From: Anomalospiza imberbis
Taxonomy: Eukaryota; Chordata; Aves; Passeriformes; Viduidae
Direction: 5' to 3'
Assembly: GCF_031753505.1 (NCBI RefSeq)
Contig: NC_089692.1
Location: 620,001-684,000, forward strand
Length of the DNA stretch: 64,000 bases
Shown here: positions 24,200 to 36,035 of the stretch, in pieces
How positions within the stretch are numbered: position 1 is the first letter of the stretch
How the letters are laid out: each line of letters begins with the position of its first letter
Position numbers and translations under genes: made by a program
The notes under the pieces: model-generated
Database searches by the model: none
Told to the model about the DNA's origin: nothing
Seen by the model: the letters and a program-made list of their open reading frames with translations, nothing else

Positions 24200-26680
24200 C
24201 CTAAAATGCTATAAAAAGCTGTAAACCATGTCCAGCGTGTATCACAGCAAGGGGTACCGTGCTCCTCGACCAGTAAGAGATAACGTATCGGATGTACAAA
24301 GACACAGATGGCACAAAATGACAATAAAGTCCTCTTAGTTCACCCAGACAAAGCGCCCGACCCAATATCCACTTAAATCAATGGCCACCTTGTCATTTCT
24401 GTCCCCAAGCCTTGGGCTGGCCCCAACACAGAAACAATGAAAGCTGAAGTGCCATTAAAAGCATAAAAATGGGTATGGCATAGGAAATTGTACAGAGATT
24501 TTAGCTTAAAATGCTGGTAGAAAAACTCAGACACACACACAAAGTCCAGGAAGTATGTTGCTAAGCTGTTTCAAATTAATTGATTCCAGATGAGACCTCT
24601 GCTTCTCACACAGAGAAATATTTCACTAAACATCCAGCTCACAAAATGGCTTCAAAATTCAGTTAGGGAGTTCACCAAAAATAAGAGATGCCAGTTTTAA
24701 ATGTGAGATGATTTGAAATTTCTGTGATGTCTGAGCTAGCAATAGTGTCTATTGTGGAATGCTCATCACTCAAAGGTTTGTTTGTCAAGTTATGCTGTTA
24801 CATTACAGCAGTTGCAGAAAATAAGATTGCTAGTCTCAGTCTACTGTAACTCTGAACTTCACATATGTTCCTTACACTAAATTAAATATGTCAGATGTTG
24901 TCAGAATAGCATATTAATTGAAGCTGAAATCACATGTTACAGTTTAAAGCATTTTATCAGATAAATCACAGAAATCACTCCAATCTTCACAGTTGCCCCA
25001 TATTTTTATGCAGAAGAAAAATTAATTTAGCTGCCCTATCTCTCAAATATTTCTATACATATTTTCCTCTGAAACTGCTGTGAGAAATTGCAATGACTTA
25101 TCCCCTGGCATGTCCTATTGCAGCAGCATTTCTGCTAATGAAGTAATCTAGTTCCTACTGATTTCTTTGGACAGACAACACTTAGAATTGTAACAAAGTT
25201 AAAGCTGATGTGGAGAAGCCTATAAATAGCATTCTCTGTCCATGCTTATTCTCTGATATGCAAGGCTCAAGTGAAAAAAAAAATCCTATTTCAGGGCCTA
25301 AGAACAAGAGCCTGCCAAAGAAAGATGTCCTTTAGGTAAAATTTTCCTAAAGTATTTCCAGTTCTTTTACTGAATATCTTGTTCTTAGTTCTGTAACTTT
25401 ATTTTGTTCTTCTGCAAGAGACAGGAGAACTGCTTTTGAACTGCAGCCAGGAACTTCTGTTTTCTAGAGCACAGACTTTTCTAGACTCAGAAACCTGCTC
25501 CAAGAACGCCTGGTGTGTTGAGGCATGAGGCTCAGACCAGACCCCCTGCTCCTCATTTCCCCTGCTCTCACTGCCCCTCTCCCGGCCGCAGGAACTGTGC
25601 AGCCCTGCCAGGGATCTGCTGCTCCCGAGCAAACATCTGCAGTTCCCCTGCCATGGACTCGCACATATCTCTGCTTATAAAACCAGCCCAAGGACCGAGC
25701 ACAAGCATCGATTTGTGTTCCAAACCTCGGCGGACAGACCTGGCTGAGGCAGATGTCTCGTTAATTATTGCAGGACTTCTACACTGAAAGGCAATTTATT
25801 CATTGGGATCCGTGAGCCAGTGTGGAAAAAGAGAACAAAGTATTTACCTGGAGAATCACACAGACTTTGGAAACACTGAGGCAGAAGGAATAGCAAGGTG
25901 GGGGGAGGAGACAGACATTCAGCAGCGCCTGAATGCGTGCTCCCCTGCCCCTGAGCCCGGCGGTGCCTCTTATTCAACAGTTCCATTATTAAATAATTCA
26001 AAACATTGGATTTCTTAACAGAGAGGCACGGAGTCTGTGAAAACCTTATCGTATCACCATCACAAATCAACAGGAAGAAAGTCTTTCCCAGGGACTTGCT
26101 AGTAATTGGAACGTGAAAAAGAAATGAGCATTCTCCTCATAAACGGCCAATTTCTGAATTAGTGACCTCGTTTACTAAAGAGGTTCCTTTGTCACAGATA
26201 TCTGGGTAGGTAAATACTGTGTTACACAGCCACTGTCCTTTGTAGCAGCCTCCAAAGAAGCTCTCCCAGCATATAGTGGTTCTCTCCTCACCAAATGAAT
26301 ATTTAAAAAGTAGACAATAAAGGGGGACTTCTATAGGAGGTGAAGGCACTTGTGTCATGATGTCAGACTGCTATATGTGCTCCCGGAGGGCTGCACAGGA
26401 AGCACTTTTATTCTGAACTTAATGGTATTTATGGGGACCCACAGCCTGATCTATTTTACCTTCCTTGGGGATGTGCTTATGCATGCATCACCCAGGAGTC
26501 TAATGCTTTTTGGACTAGCCCGTGTTGGAGACAGATACCATTTTGGTACCTTGTGAATAGTAATGCGTTTGAAAGCCAGCAAAATAATTAAATAAATAAA
26601 TAAGTGGGGGGAGGAGAAGGGGGAAAGGTATAAATCAAAGTCTTTGCCTTTTTCATTCTGGCTAGAATATCCTTCATTTC
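24200..26680. other. AT-rich non-coding DNA
   Basis: Returns to AT-rich composition. No gene, RNA gene or mobile element recognised. It contains a short (CA)n run near 24531 and an (AAAT)n run at 26581-26603. Confidence 0.5.
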
Positions 26681-26849
26681 ATGCACTCCTAATTCCTGCA
26701 TATCCATTTCGTGCCTGGGAGCTAAGGCGCAAGTAAAAGATTTTCACTTCGGGGCTTTCGGCATCTGCTTCTCCGGAGGAACATTTTAAAACGGCCAAAC
26801 GCTCGCCCTCTCCCTCCCCGCCCCCGAGCAAGAACTGAAGGGAGGGAGG

Positions 26850-26903
26850 AAAAAAAAAAAAAAAAAAAAAAAAAACAGGAGAAAAAAAAAAAAAAAAAAA
26901 AAA
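26850..26903. repeat. Two adjacent poly(A) tracts (A26 and A22)
   Basis: Runs of 26 A (26850-26875) and 22 A (26882-26903), separated by CAGGAG. No retrotransposon body lies directly before them. The repeats sit inside a CpG island, so they are more likely expanded simple repeats than retroposon tails. Confidence 0.9.
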
Positions 26904-27209
26904 GCAAGCAGCGTCTGCCAGAGCGTTTTCCTTCTCCCTCCGGAGAGCCGAGCGCGCCCCCGGGGCCCCGCGGCCGCCGCAGCGCCCGCACCGCGCCCGG
27001 CCCCGCTCGGCTCCGCTCGCACACCTGCCCGGCCCCGCCAACTCCGAGGGGCCCGCGAGCATCCCCCCTTTCCTTTCCTTTCCGAGCTGCCCACACGCTC
27101 AGCCCCCGCCGCTTCCCTGCCCTTCCCTGCGCTGTCCCCTTCCCCCGGCGGGGCTCTCAGCGCTCCCCGCTCCGCACGGCCCCCGCCGCTGCCCGGCTCC
27201 CCCGCTCAC

Positions 27210-27350
27210 CTGCGGCTCCCGCGGGGCTGGCCGCGTCCCTCGGCCGCCTGCGGAGCGGGGACGCCAGGCAAGTCCCATTCACAAGTGGCCGCGGAGCGGG
27301 CTCGGCAGCATCTTCAGCCTATTACACTCCAGCGGCAGCGGCTGCTGAAT
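27210..27350 (-). promoter_or_regulatory. Candidate minus-strand first exon with splice donor
   Basis: On the minus strand CCGCAG followed by GTGAGCGGG is a good donor match, placing the exon end at 27210. An ATG at 27278-27276 opens a frame of exactly 23 codons that runs to the donor without a stop and leaves in phase 0. A ten-codon upstream frame starts at 27311 and stops directly before that ATG. The predicted peptide is rich in Arg, Pro and Gly and matches nothing I know, so this may equally be an untranslated first exon. The exon start is unknown and 27350 is only a guess. No matching acceptor was identified. Confidence 0.3.
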
Positions 27351-27369
27351 GAGGCTCCGAGCTAGTGGC

Positions 27370-27436
27370 AGGAATTAGAAAGAGGGAGGGAGGGGAAAGG
27401 GGAGAGGGAGGGAGAGGGAGCAAGGGGAGTGAAGCA
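27370..27436. repeat. GA-rich (GGGA) tract
   Basis: A purine-only or nearly purine-only stretch made of GGGA and GGGAGA units. It lies just upstream of the candidate minus-strand exon, where GA/CT tracts are common in vertebrate promoters. Confidence 0.8.
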
Positions 27437-27944
27437 AGATTAGAGGAAGGGAAAAGCTGGAGGCTGTTGCTTCGTCTCGATTTTCCTGTCCCTTCCCCCC
27501 AGCCCAGGGGGAGCGCAGCCCCCGGCCCTGCCCTCCCGCAGGGCCCCGCTCCTGTGCTCCGCTGCTGCCCGCGGGGACCAGCTGGGGCTGGAGGGGCCAA
27601 ACGAGCGGGGCAAGCAGCCCGGGGCAGCCCGTCCCTGTCCCTGTCCCCGTGCCCGGGCAGGGGCGGGTGTCCCCTCCCCACGGGTCGTTCCGCACCCTCT
27701 CGGTCACGCAGGCACCCACGGACACGGCTGCGAGGGGGCCGGGGACCCCCACCCATGCTGCGGCGCTGGTGCCCTGTCCCTGCGTGTCCCCTCCCTGCCG
27801 CCTCTCTGCAGGCTGCCCAGGGCCACCCCACCGCGGAGCGCCGAGCGTGGGGACACGGACACGGGGACCGCGCCAGCATTTTATACCCAATCCAGTCATG
27901 TTTCCTGTCAGGAGCAGACATTTGTCCAGGAGTAAAAAAAGACC

Positions 27945-27945
<1 letters not shown>

Positions 27946-27981
<36 letters not shown>
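27946..27981. repeat. Poly(A) tract, A36
   Basis: An uninterrupted run of 36 A, the longest mononucleotide run in the window, at the right border of the CpG island. I see no attached retroposon. Such a run is prone to length errors in sequencing and assembly. Confidence 0.92.
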
Positions 27982-27984
<3 letters not shown>

Positions 27985-28716
27985 AAAGTTCCTCAAGCAT
28001 TTTTGCATTTTTTGCATGTGGAAAAATCCTGGTCTCTTACAGCTCATAGCCAGAGGCTGAGGCCAGGCCTGGACCTGGAGGGGGGACCCTTTCCTTCTCA
28101 ACCACGCCTGCCCCATGGCTGCCCCTCTCCCACTCCCCGTTCTCCTCACCTACAGTGATTCCCAGGTGTGGCTGAGCTCCGTGAATGCAAGGAGCAGCAC
28201 CCTGAGCCCATGCACCCATCCACACCCAGAGGCAGCTCACAGTCCCCCTGATGCCCACACAGGCACAGGTGAGCCAGCAAATCCCCTCTGATCCACCAGC
28301 ATCCACCGTGCCCCACCCGCGTGAGCCTGTGAGCACAGCCTGCGCCATCCCTGTGGCTGTGGAGCAGAGCAAGGAAGGATGCAACACGTGGCTCCTCCAG
28401 AATACGAGTTGTATTCACTGCTGGAATAAACCTGGTACCTCTTTGTGAAGACATTCTGCCCATCCTCAGGCAGCCCATCCCTCGGCTCGTTCCCCAAGGC
28501 GGCACTGGTGCTGCTCTGGGACAGCACCACCCAGCCCTGGAGAACAAGGCTTTTATATGCTGTGGTTAATTAGCTCTGCCAATATCTCCAGGCAAAGGGA
28601 AAAAAAAAAGCACAAAAGCTGCCACTGTACAAACAAAGAATTTGTAAGGAGGAAAGCTGATAAACAATGCATCCTTAGGAGGCTGAGGGACACTGAATGT
28701 AGCACAGTGGAACACT
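27982..28716. other. Non-coding DNA, moderately GC-rich
   Basis: No recognisable gene. Several overlapping frames of 80 to 130 codons exist on the minus strand, but they have no known domains and overlap one another. Confidence 0.45.
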
Positions 28717-29072
28717 AAGTCATAAAATTGTTTAGGTTGGAAAAGCCCTGTAAGATCATGAAGTCCAACTACTCTCCCAGCCCTGCCAAATCTACCACTA
28801 AACCCCATCCCCAACTGCTATATCCAGAAGTCTTTTAGTGCTTGAGTCATCACTGCCCTGAACAGGCCCTTGACAACCCTTTTAGTGAAGAAATTTTCTC
28901 TAATAGCCAATCTAAACCTCCCTTGGTGCAGCCTGAGGCCATTTTCCCTTGTCCTGTTTCTTGTTACTTGGGAGCAGAGTCTGACCCTCACCTGGCTACG
29001 ACCTCCTCTCAGGGAATTGTAGAGAACTCTAAGGAGAGGGAGCCTCCTTTTCTCCAGGCAAAATCACCCCAA
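28717..29072 (-). mobile_element. CR1 LINE fragment, different subfamily
   Basis: Minus-strand CR1 of the less GC-rich avian type. In plus-strand order the blocks are TTTAGGTTGGAAAAGCCCTG, AAGTCCAACTACTCTCCCAG, CCACTAAACCCCATCCCCAA, GAAGAAATTTTCTCTAATAG and the CCTCCTTTTCTCCAGGCAAA end. About 355 bp survive with small indels. It clearly belongs to a different CR1 branch from the copies at 3.4, 36, 42.7 and 54.7 kb and carries more changes, so is probably older. Confidence 0.9.
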
Positions 29073-32000
29073 CCTGGCCCATGGCAGCCTGGGGCAAACA
29101 GCAAGAGCCCTCTGGCTGCAGAGCTGGGGCTTGGAGAATTAAGGACACAAACTGGTTCAGAGCATGGTTGAGAGTTGTCATTTCAGCTGGGAAAGGCCCA
29201 GGGACAGACCTGGGGACCTGGATGGTTGGACAGGGTGAGAAACAAGGGCCACGGCTGGGACAGCCCTGAGCAAACCCAGCAACACCCCAGGGACTGAGCT
29301 GAAAGCATGACGTAACAGCACTGCAGAGTAATTAGTACTGAAGGTCTAAGGGCTTTATTTTTGTAGGAATAGGGCTCTGGGACTAAGACAACACGTTTTA
29401 AGACTGAGTTTTGAGTGCGAATTCAAGGAGCGATAAAGCCTATCAAGAAATGAAACATGCGAAGGATTGTTTGAGAACATCTTTAGGGAGATGTGGACGA
29501 GGAAGGAGGGTGGTGCACATTAATTTGACAACAGTTTTGTCAAGAAATTGGTTTTGGACAGAAAATACAAATATGTCTCAAAATTGATTATGTCGACCCA
29601 GTCCAAACATGTTGCCTTCAATGAACACCAGTCAATATCTCGGTGATGATGAAAGAATTACCATTTGGGTAATTACCAACGGGTACACGGCAGTGCATGT
29701 GAGCTCTGCCATAACTGACACCAAGCTGAGACCTGAGAGCTGGCAGAGGAGCTTTTCCCTTCTCTTGCTGATTCCAGCACCATGGCAGAGGGGATGACTT
29801 TTGCAATTCCCTTTTTTAAACTGCTGAGATCAGATTTTTTTGAATATAAAGGAAATGTGAAAGCAATTTAAATCTAATTAAGCATATACAATAGGCACCC
29901 ATAATATTCTCTAGTCAAAGAGCATATTGATCTATAAGGAAAGGTTTCATTAATTCCATTCAAGGACGCACGTTAACAAATGAGTGCAGTAACATCTGAT
30001 CTGGAGAGAGCCTTGTATCTTCCTTCCTTCTGCACTGAAATCTCAGCATAAACTAATCAGATTCTGCTATTATTTTTCTCATTTGTTCATTTTCCTGTAG
30101 GATCTATGGATGGATGGTCCTAATCTGCAAACAAAATTGAAACAAAACTCCTGCTGGAATCTGTGTTTGCACCTCTGGCTAAGTCCCAAGGCTGATTACC
30201 TGAATAACCACTGTGGAATTAATTTCACCTACCTTAAACCATTTTAAAATTGAAACTCTAACAGGCTGTCTGTAGAAAAAGTCCAGTCAATGTCAATAAA
30301 CAGTCCCTCAAACTGGGACAGGCTTTAGCTGGATATGCCTCTCTGTATCCCAAAGACAACCTCCTCACTAAAATCCTACCTACAGCCATCTGCCAGCCAG
30401 AGGAAGCAGGACCTGCTTTTTCTGTTGGACACAGAAAAGAAGTGCTCAAATGAAAATCAGCCCGTGATGCTGATAAATGGCGACATTTGGGATATTCCCT
30501 TCAGCCACTGCAGTTCCCATTCCAGCAGCTCCAAACCACCGTGCCATCCTCCAGGAGAGCACTGCACAGGGAATGACAGCAGCTCACACAAAGGAGGCGT
30601 GGGCAGGGAGGAAGGGCAGCCTGGAGTGGCTGCAGAGCTGCCCCACAGATTTCTGCCAGTGTTTGTGAGTTCACAGCCTGCCCAGGCCACACCTTGCTAT
30701 TCCCAGCATGCATGGAGACAGGGAAAAGTGGTTTTGCCACTCCCCATTTCTGCCTTTGGTGGCTCCCCACCTCCACAGCACTGGGCTGGTGGTCCCTCTG
30801 TGAATGGCACATTGAACCAAGCTAAAGTCAGTGTCACACTCACTGCTGGGAAATCTTTCTAAATACAATTGTCAGCTCTCTTCACAAAATGTTAAATGCA
30901 CCCCCAAAAACCAGGCTGAGCTCCCCTGCTGCCAAGGAAGGCATGGGGAGCAGCAGGGGAGCACATTGAGCCCTGCAGTTAGCATTTCCAGCTGCTTGAA
31001 ACCTGGAGTCAGAATAAAATCAGTGTCAGACATAAATAAAGGAAGTTTATACATATTTTAAACAGTATTTGTTTTTGCATATCCATATATTTAGGTAAAG
31101 AACATCTGTGATAACAAATCTGTGAAACTGAAAAAAAAAAAAAAAGGTTTATTTTCTACTCTGGGTTAACAGAATCTGAAGTTTTTTAAAAATTATACTT
31201 ATTGCTGGGTAAGTTAACCCATTTTTTGTTTGAAGATAAGCTGGCTGCTTTGTTTTCTAAGCATCTGAAGGGATACATGCACTTCTGCTAATTGAATTAT
31301 TGTTCTAGGAAATTGTAAGTTTATAAATTAGAGTAAGAAAGCTGCAAGTTTAAATTGGACATTGGTATTGGGGTGCATAAAAAACTTGAACTGTGAACTT
31401 CAAGAACTGAACTGCAAAAAGCCTTTAGCAACTCGAAAGAATTTATCAGTACTCCATTTACTCACCAGCTTAAACAGCTTTACACAGAGAATAGGAAAGG
31501 AGAAACTTCTTCCCATCTTTTTGACCCTGTTTTCTGCAGCTCCCCCCAGACCTGTTTGGCTTTGCCAACACACGCTCTTCCCTCTCAGCTCCCTTTAACA
31601 GACCTGCAATTTCCTTCACTTTTCTTCTCACCTGGAAAATATTAGAGATTTAAGAGGCACATGAGTAGCCCACTGCTATCTGCAGGAGCTGGGAGCACAG
31701 GAAGAAGCAGGAGAGGCAGAGGTCTATAGGAAAGGATATTCCACAAAACCAGAACAAAGTATTTTGTTCAAAATGCCCTTCAATTTCAGTGTCATTTTGC
31801 TAATGAATCAAAGCACAATTTGAATCCTATGTGGAAACATGAAAGGTGGCCAGGATTGAAGGAGAGAAAAAGCTTTGTTCTTAATAATGCCAAAAAAAGA
31901 GAAAACTAATTAAAGCCACAATGCCAGCCCAGTGAGAAGGCAAGTGTGTAAAAAGAGTATAACTAACAAAAGTGTTTTTCTTGTGGTGAGGAAGCAAGGC

Positions 32001-33340
32001 TTTTACACCGTAAATAATGAACAGCTCAAAGCAGCTGCTACCTAAAGCCATTTCTTCCAGTAACAAATGTCTTCCTTGTTTACTTGAAAAAGGTTAAAAC
32101 AAAGGCAAAACCACCGAGGTTAAAACAAATATACACAAAACAACTGATACACAATCTCCACAAAGTTCGCAATGCAAACATTTTCCAGGGGTTAGACCTG
32201 AAACATTGAAACCTGGAGGGAAAAGGAAATTTTGAAGTGGGAAAAGGATCACAATAAAAACAGACTGAACTATGGAAATAGTGCAGTCATAGACAGAGGA
32301 TTTGGGGTGGTTTTAAATTTCAGATGTGCACATGGCGCATCTTGCAAGTCCGCAGGCTACATTGATAAACCGTCAGCTGGAAACACCTATCCCAAGTGGA
32401 ACAGCTGTTCCATGGAGATGAAAATCCCTCTTGTCAGCCAAAGGCAGGCATCCAGGCCCAGGCCACAGAACCAGCACCTTCCTGACCACAGAAGACAACA
32501 GAATGGAGTCCAGTTCCATTTAGGCTGCCATAGAAAACAGCTTATTTTTCTCCAGTGTTCAGAGACCTTATAAAGCCGGGTCTGTTTGCGTTAAGGCTTT
32601 GCTGGGAGAGCTTCCCTCATGGCTTTGTTTTATAAAATCTGAGGGTGTTTGGCAATGTATGGACACTGAAACATTGCTGTCACATCTTTGAGATCATCTT
32701 ACCCTCATACAATCCTCTGACTCTTTTGACCCTATTTTATTCAGTTTTATGATGTGGATGCAGCAGCATTCTGGCCATCATCTCATTTCCTCATCTCTGC
32801 TGGGAGGCACTGAAGGCCAGGCAGGACTGGGCTGGTCAGCTTTTCTGTCCTGAGGGTCTCTCAAGCCTGGGAGATTTCCAGAAGCACTGGGATGCTTTTG
32901 GTTGCCTTGAGTTACACACTTGACTCATGCAGGGATCAAGCCCCAGCTGTGTGATTTTGACCACACTGAAGTAGATTATCACAGAGAACATTATTTGTAA
33001 GAACAGTAATTCAGAAATGCTCTATACAAAGGGTCTGCTGACCAATGTAGATTCACAACTGTGAACAATTTATAGCTCCCGCCCAGTATCCAGAAATTAC
33101 AGCACAGAGAATACAAGGGGAAGAAAAGGCCTGCATGGGTGAGTCAGACCAACCTCATAAACTTTTTAATGTATAAATGTCTTCTGCTAATAAGTTCTTC
33201 AGAAATGCAGATACTAAAATTAAATTTCTCATTTAGACAAGGTATTATTTAGTTAGGAACTTGAGGCTCATTTATTTCTGACGCTGTGCATTAAAAGAAA
33301 GAAATGCATTTTTTAATGTGTATGAACACACAATAAGGGA
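29073..33340. other. AT-rich non-coding DNA, about 4.3 kb
   Basis: No gene or mobile element recognised. An A15 run lies at 31131-31145. The longest open frame (30335-30862, plus strand, 175 codons) has no domain that I recognise and is overlapped by several minus-strand frames. Confidence 0.5.
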
Positions 33341-33496
33341 CAGGCTGGGAATGAGAGGCTGGGGAGAAGCCATGAGAAGGGACCTGGGGGTCCTGGTAGA
33401 TGGGCAGGTGGATCTGAGTCAGCAATGGAGGGACAATGATCCTTGTGAGTCCCTTCCAACCCAGGATATTCCATAATTCCATGGTTCTGTGATTCC
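33341..33496 (+). mobile_element. CR1 LINE fragment with internal deletion
   Basis: Plus-strand CR1 pieced together from two distant parts of the element. The first part (to about 33430) has the GAGAAGGGACCTGGGGGTCC block, which lies in the 3' part of ORF2. It jumps directly to the terminal block (GATCCTTGTGAGTCCCTTCC, then CAGGATATTCCATAATTCCATG) from about 33437. The several hundred bases normally lying between these are missing. Confidence 0.8.
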
Positions 33497-36035
33497 AGCC
33501 ATGTGTAAGGCACTGTCTGCGCAGGCTGCCAAGCAGGATAACACCTCTGAATATATTCCTCTAATGTAGTCAACTGATAGCTTAATAATTTATCTTGTTA
33601 GAAAACAAGTTAAAAAATCACTGCATCTTCCTAGAGAGCATGCAGGGCTTGTACACACATCTGACAGGAAGACATAGCACAGCTAAATAGCTGCTAATAA
33701 TCGTGTCTTTTCATTCCAGGTCTGAATGTCAGTTATTTTGTGCAGGATGTGCTGTACAATTAATGATTGACTATTTCTTCCAAAATCTAGGAAAAAATAT
33801 ATAATCTTCACAATGTTTCATTTTTGTGCATTTTCCTGTTTTGTCTGGAGAAATCACGTTTGATTTGTTAGCATGTACTTCTGCTGGGAATATTCTTTCC
33901 GTGTGTATTGGGCACACCAACCATCAGTTTGTAAACAGCCCTGGCTGTGCTCAGGAAGATTTAAAGGAGACTGCTGTCCCTGTAATCTCCCTGCTCACCC
34001 CCTGTGATGATGGACACCAGGCAGTCATGCTCATCTAGCACAAAGATCTTTCTTCACTGAATGCCCGCAGCTTGAGATAGTCAATCTCACACAGCGAGTG
34101 CCTCGAGTATTTCAGATTGTTCCTGGTGATTTCTGTCCATGTCCCCTCACTATTCCAGGCACTAGGAGGTAGGAGCTACTTATCTCTCCACACAAGGCCA
34201 TAATCAAAGGAATTTTCATGTCTGTATACGAATAGCCATGATCCAAGAGACCAGCCACTCTTGAGTTCAGTAAACAGCTATAAATTGTGTATAGACTAGC
34301 AAAATAATGGCAAAATTATGAAGTTTTTTCCATAAATCACGTGCTGTCACTGCATTTACATCTATCTGCTACTGGAAAAAACACAGTGGCTTTAATGGAG
34401 TAAAAAAGTTATAAAAAGAAATATGTTCGCTTCACTATTTAAAGTCCCCAAGATTATAATTCTTTAGTATTGATTTTATCAGGAGATAAAAATATAACAG
34501 ACTTTGGAATTTGTCAGATGAGTCACAACTGAAAACATCAGATGATTCACACAATAATCAATCATAAAACAAGAAAACAATCTCAGTTATTAAACTTGCT
34601 AAAAAAAATGAAATGGCACCTCTTTACCATAAATCTGCCACAGGGTTTAAAATCTCATTGATCACAAAGCACAATCTTTTTAAAATCCTGTGTATAATAT
34701 GGTATTATTTTTCTTGAGCCCAGATAATTATTTGAAGAGTGTGCTGGGTTTTTTTTCTCTATTTTCCAATAACATAAATGAAATATTGAATAGCATTTTT
34801 ATGTCCATGTACAAGCAAGTCAGGGGTCATAAATCCCATTCAGAGAAGGGATGCCTGAAAATGACAGGCAGGAAACTCAGCCATCTATTAGCCTTTAATT
34901 CTCACCTAGATAGATCATCTAACAAGCTACTGTGGAAAAACATGGTGTCCTTTGGGCATCTATAAGAAATCATGAGAATGCCTTTCTATTGCTTGGTCAT
35001 TTGCTGATTTTGGTTTTTTGTTCCATATATGAGGTGATGTTTTTTAGTTTTTAAGAAAAAAAAAAAAAAAACAAAACAACCTACAAATCTTCTGTCAGTT
35101 CCACAGAGGAGATGTGTTGCTGTTTGCCTTCCATTTTTTAAAATCAGGAGGTAGATTAACACAGATACTTAATGCATCAAACAATGTCAGGGCTTTTTCC
35201 AAGTGAAATATTGTGGGTGCAAAGAAATCGTGAAAAACATGACCAAGCTGTGCTGCCACACTGTCAAATGCAACAAGGAGACAAACACATTCCACCTGAG
35301 AATCCAGTGCACCCTTCCTACTAATTTAATCAACAAAGGAAGCAAAGCTATGTATTTAAAAAAGAAACAAACGGGAATTTCCACATGGACTAGGCCTCTT
35401 CAGCTGCTGTTCAGGTTATACAACACAAAGCAATGCTTCACAGAAGCATTTCATACAATTTAACACAGCTGAATGGCTCTTTCCTAGGAGTATTGGAGAA
35501 AATTACATATGTTCTGGATCTGCAGAGCCCTTAATCCATGGAAAATGCTTTCATTTCCATAAGACCTACTCAGAGAAAGCCTCATCTTACTCCATTTTCC
35601 ACCGCTGCCGCGTAGGAATGTGCAAGGAGCCCTCACTAAACTGTTTAGCATCTAGATGAACTCATTTCCATGGAAAGCAGCACCTGCAATGCTTTCCCAT
35701 GCAGAAACCTCTAAGAGGTTCTCTGTAGTTGCTTCAGGTTTAGGGATGTATTGATTACTGTGACTCTCCATAGCTTTCCCAAGCATCTTGGAGAGGGGTG
35801 GCCTCCTCCTACAGCTTTTCAGGATCGAGTGGATGTTCTCTGCCATTGCTGCCTGCTCAATGTTCCACACCAGGCACTGAGACCTGTCCTGAAGGGACCC
35901 AGATACTGGCCCAGTTTCAAGAACATACCCACAAGATGTTAAAATGAGCCAGCACCTACTTTTCTAAGCTTTTAAAAGCCAGTTATTTCAATGTAGTCCC
36001 TTCTGGACTTGTGCAATGAAGGCATGGACCTGGTA
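33497..36035. other. AT-rich non-coding DNA
   Basis: No gene recognised. An A16 run lies at 35056-35071. Open frames are below 90 codons and have no known domain. Confidence 0.5.

Larger units (their letters stand above)
26690..27870. other. CpG island, strongest promoter-like region of the window
   Basis: Dense CpG from about 26.9 to 27.3 kb, with GC-rich DNA on to about 27.87 kb. It includes an Sp1-type GGGGCGGG at about 27659 and a GA-rich tract at 27370-27436. Two long A runs interrupt its left side. CpG islands of this size in vertebrates usually sit over transcription starts. The best directional evidence is a minus-strand donor at 27209. The 190 to 275-codon minus-strand frames here cross poly(A) tracts and look spurious. 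Confidence 0.6.

Noticed and set aside
23084..24324. Minus-strand frames of 365 and 410 codons, and plus-strand frames of 230-276 codons
   Set aside because: All cross the GC minisatellite. They stay open in several frames on both strands because the repeat unit has no stop codon, and unit lengths of 71-74 and 59 bp shift the frame from unit to unit.
26679..27096. Minus-strand frames of 102-127 codons with long Phe runs
   Set aside because: The Phe runs are the two poly(A) tracts read on the other strand, and three overlapping frames are open at once.
27322..28149. 275-codon minus-strand frame and 231- and 169-codon plus-strand frames
   Set aside because: They run through the A36 tract and the GA-rich tract, overlap each other on both strands and show no domain. 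GC-rich sequence without stops is the better explanation.
30335..30862. 175-codon plus-strand frame
   Set aside because: No recognisable domain or splice context, and it is overlapped by four minus-strand frames of similar quality.
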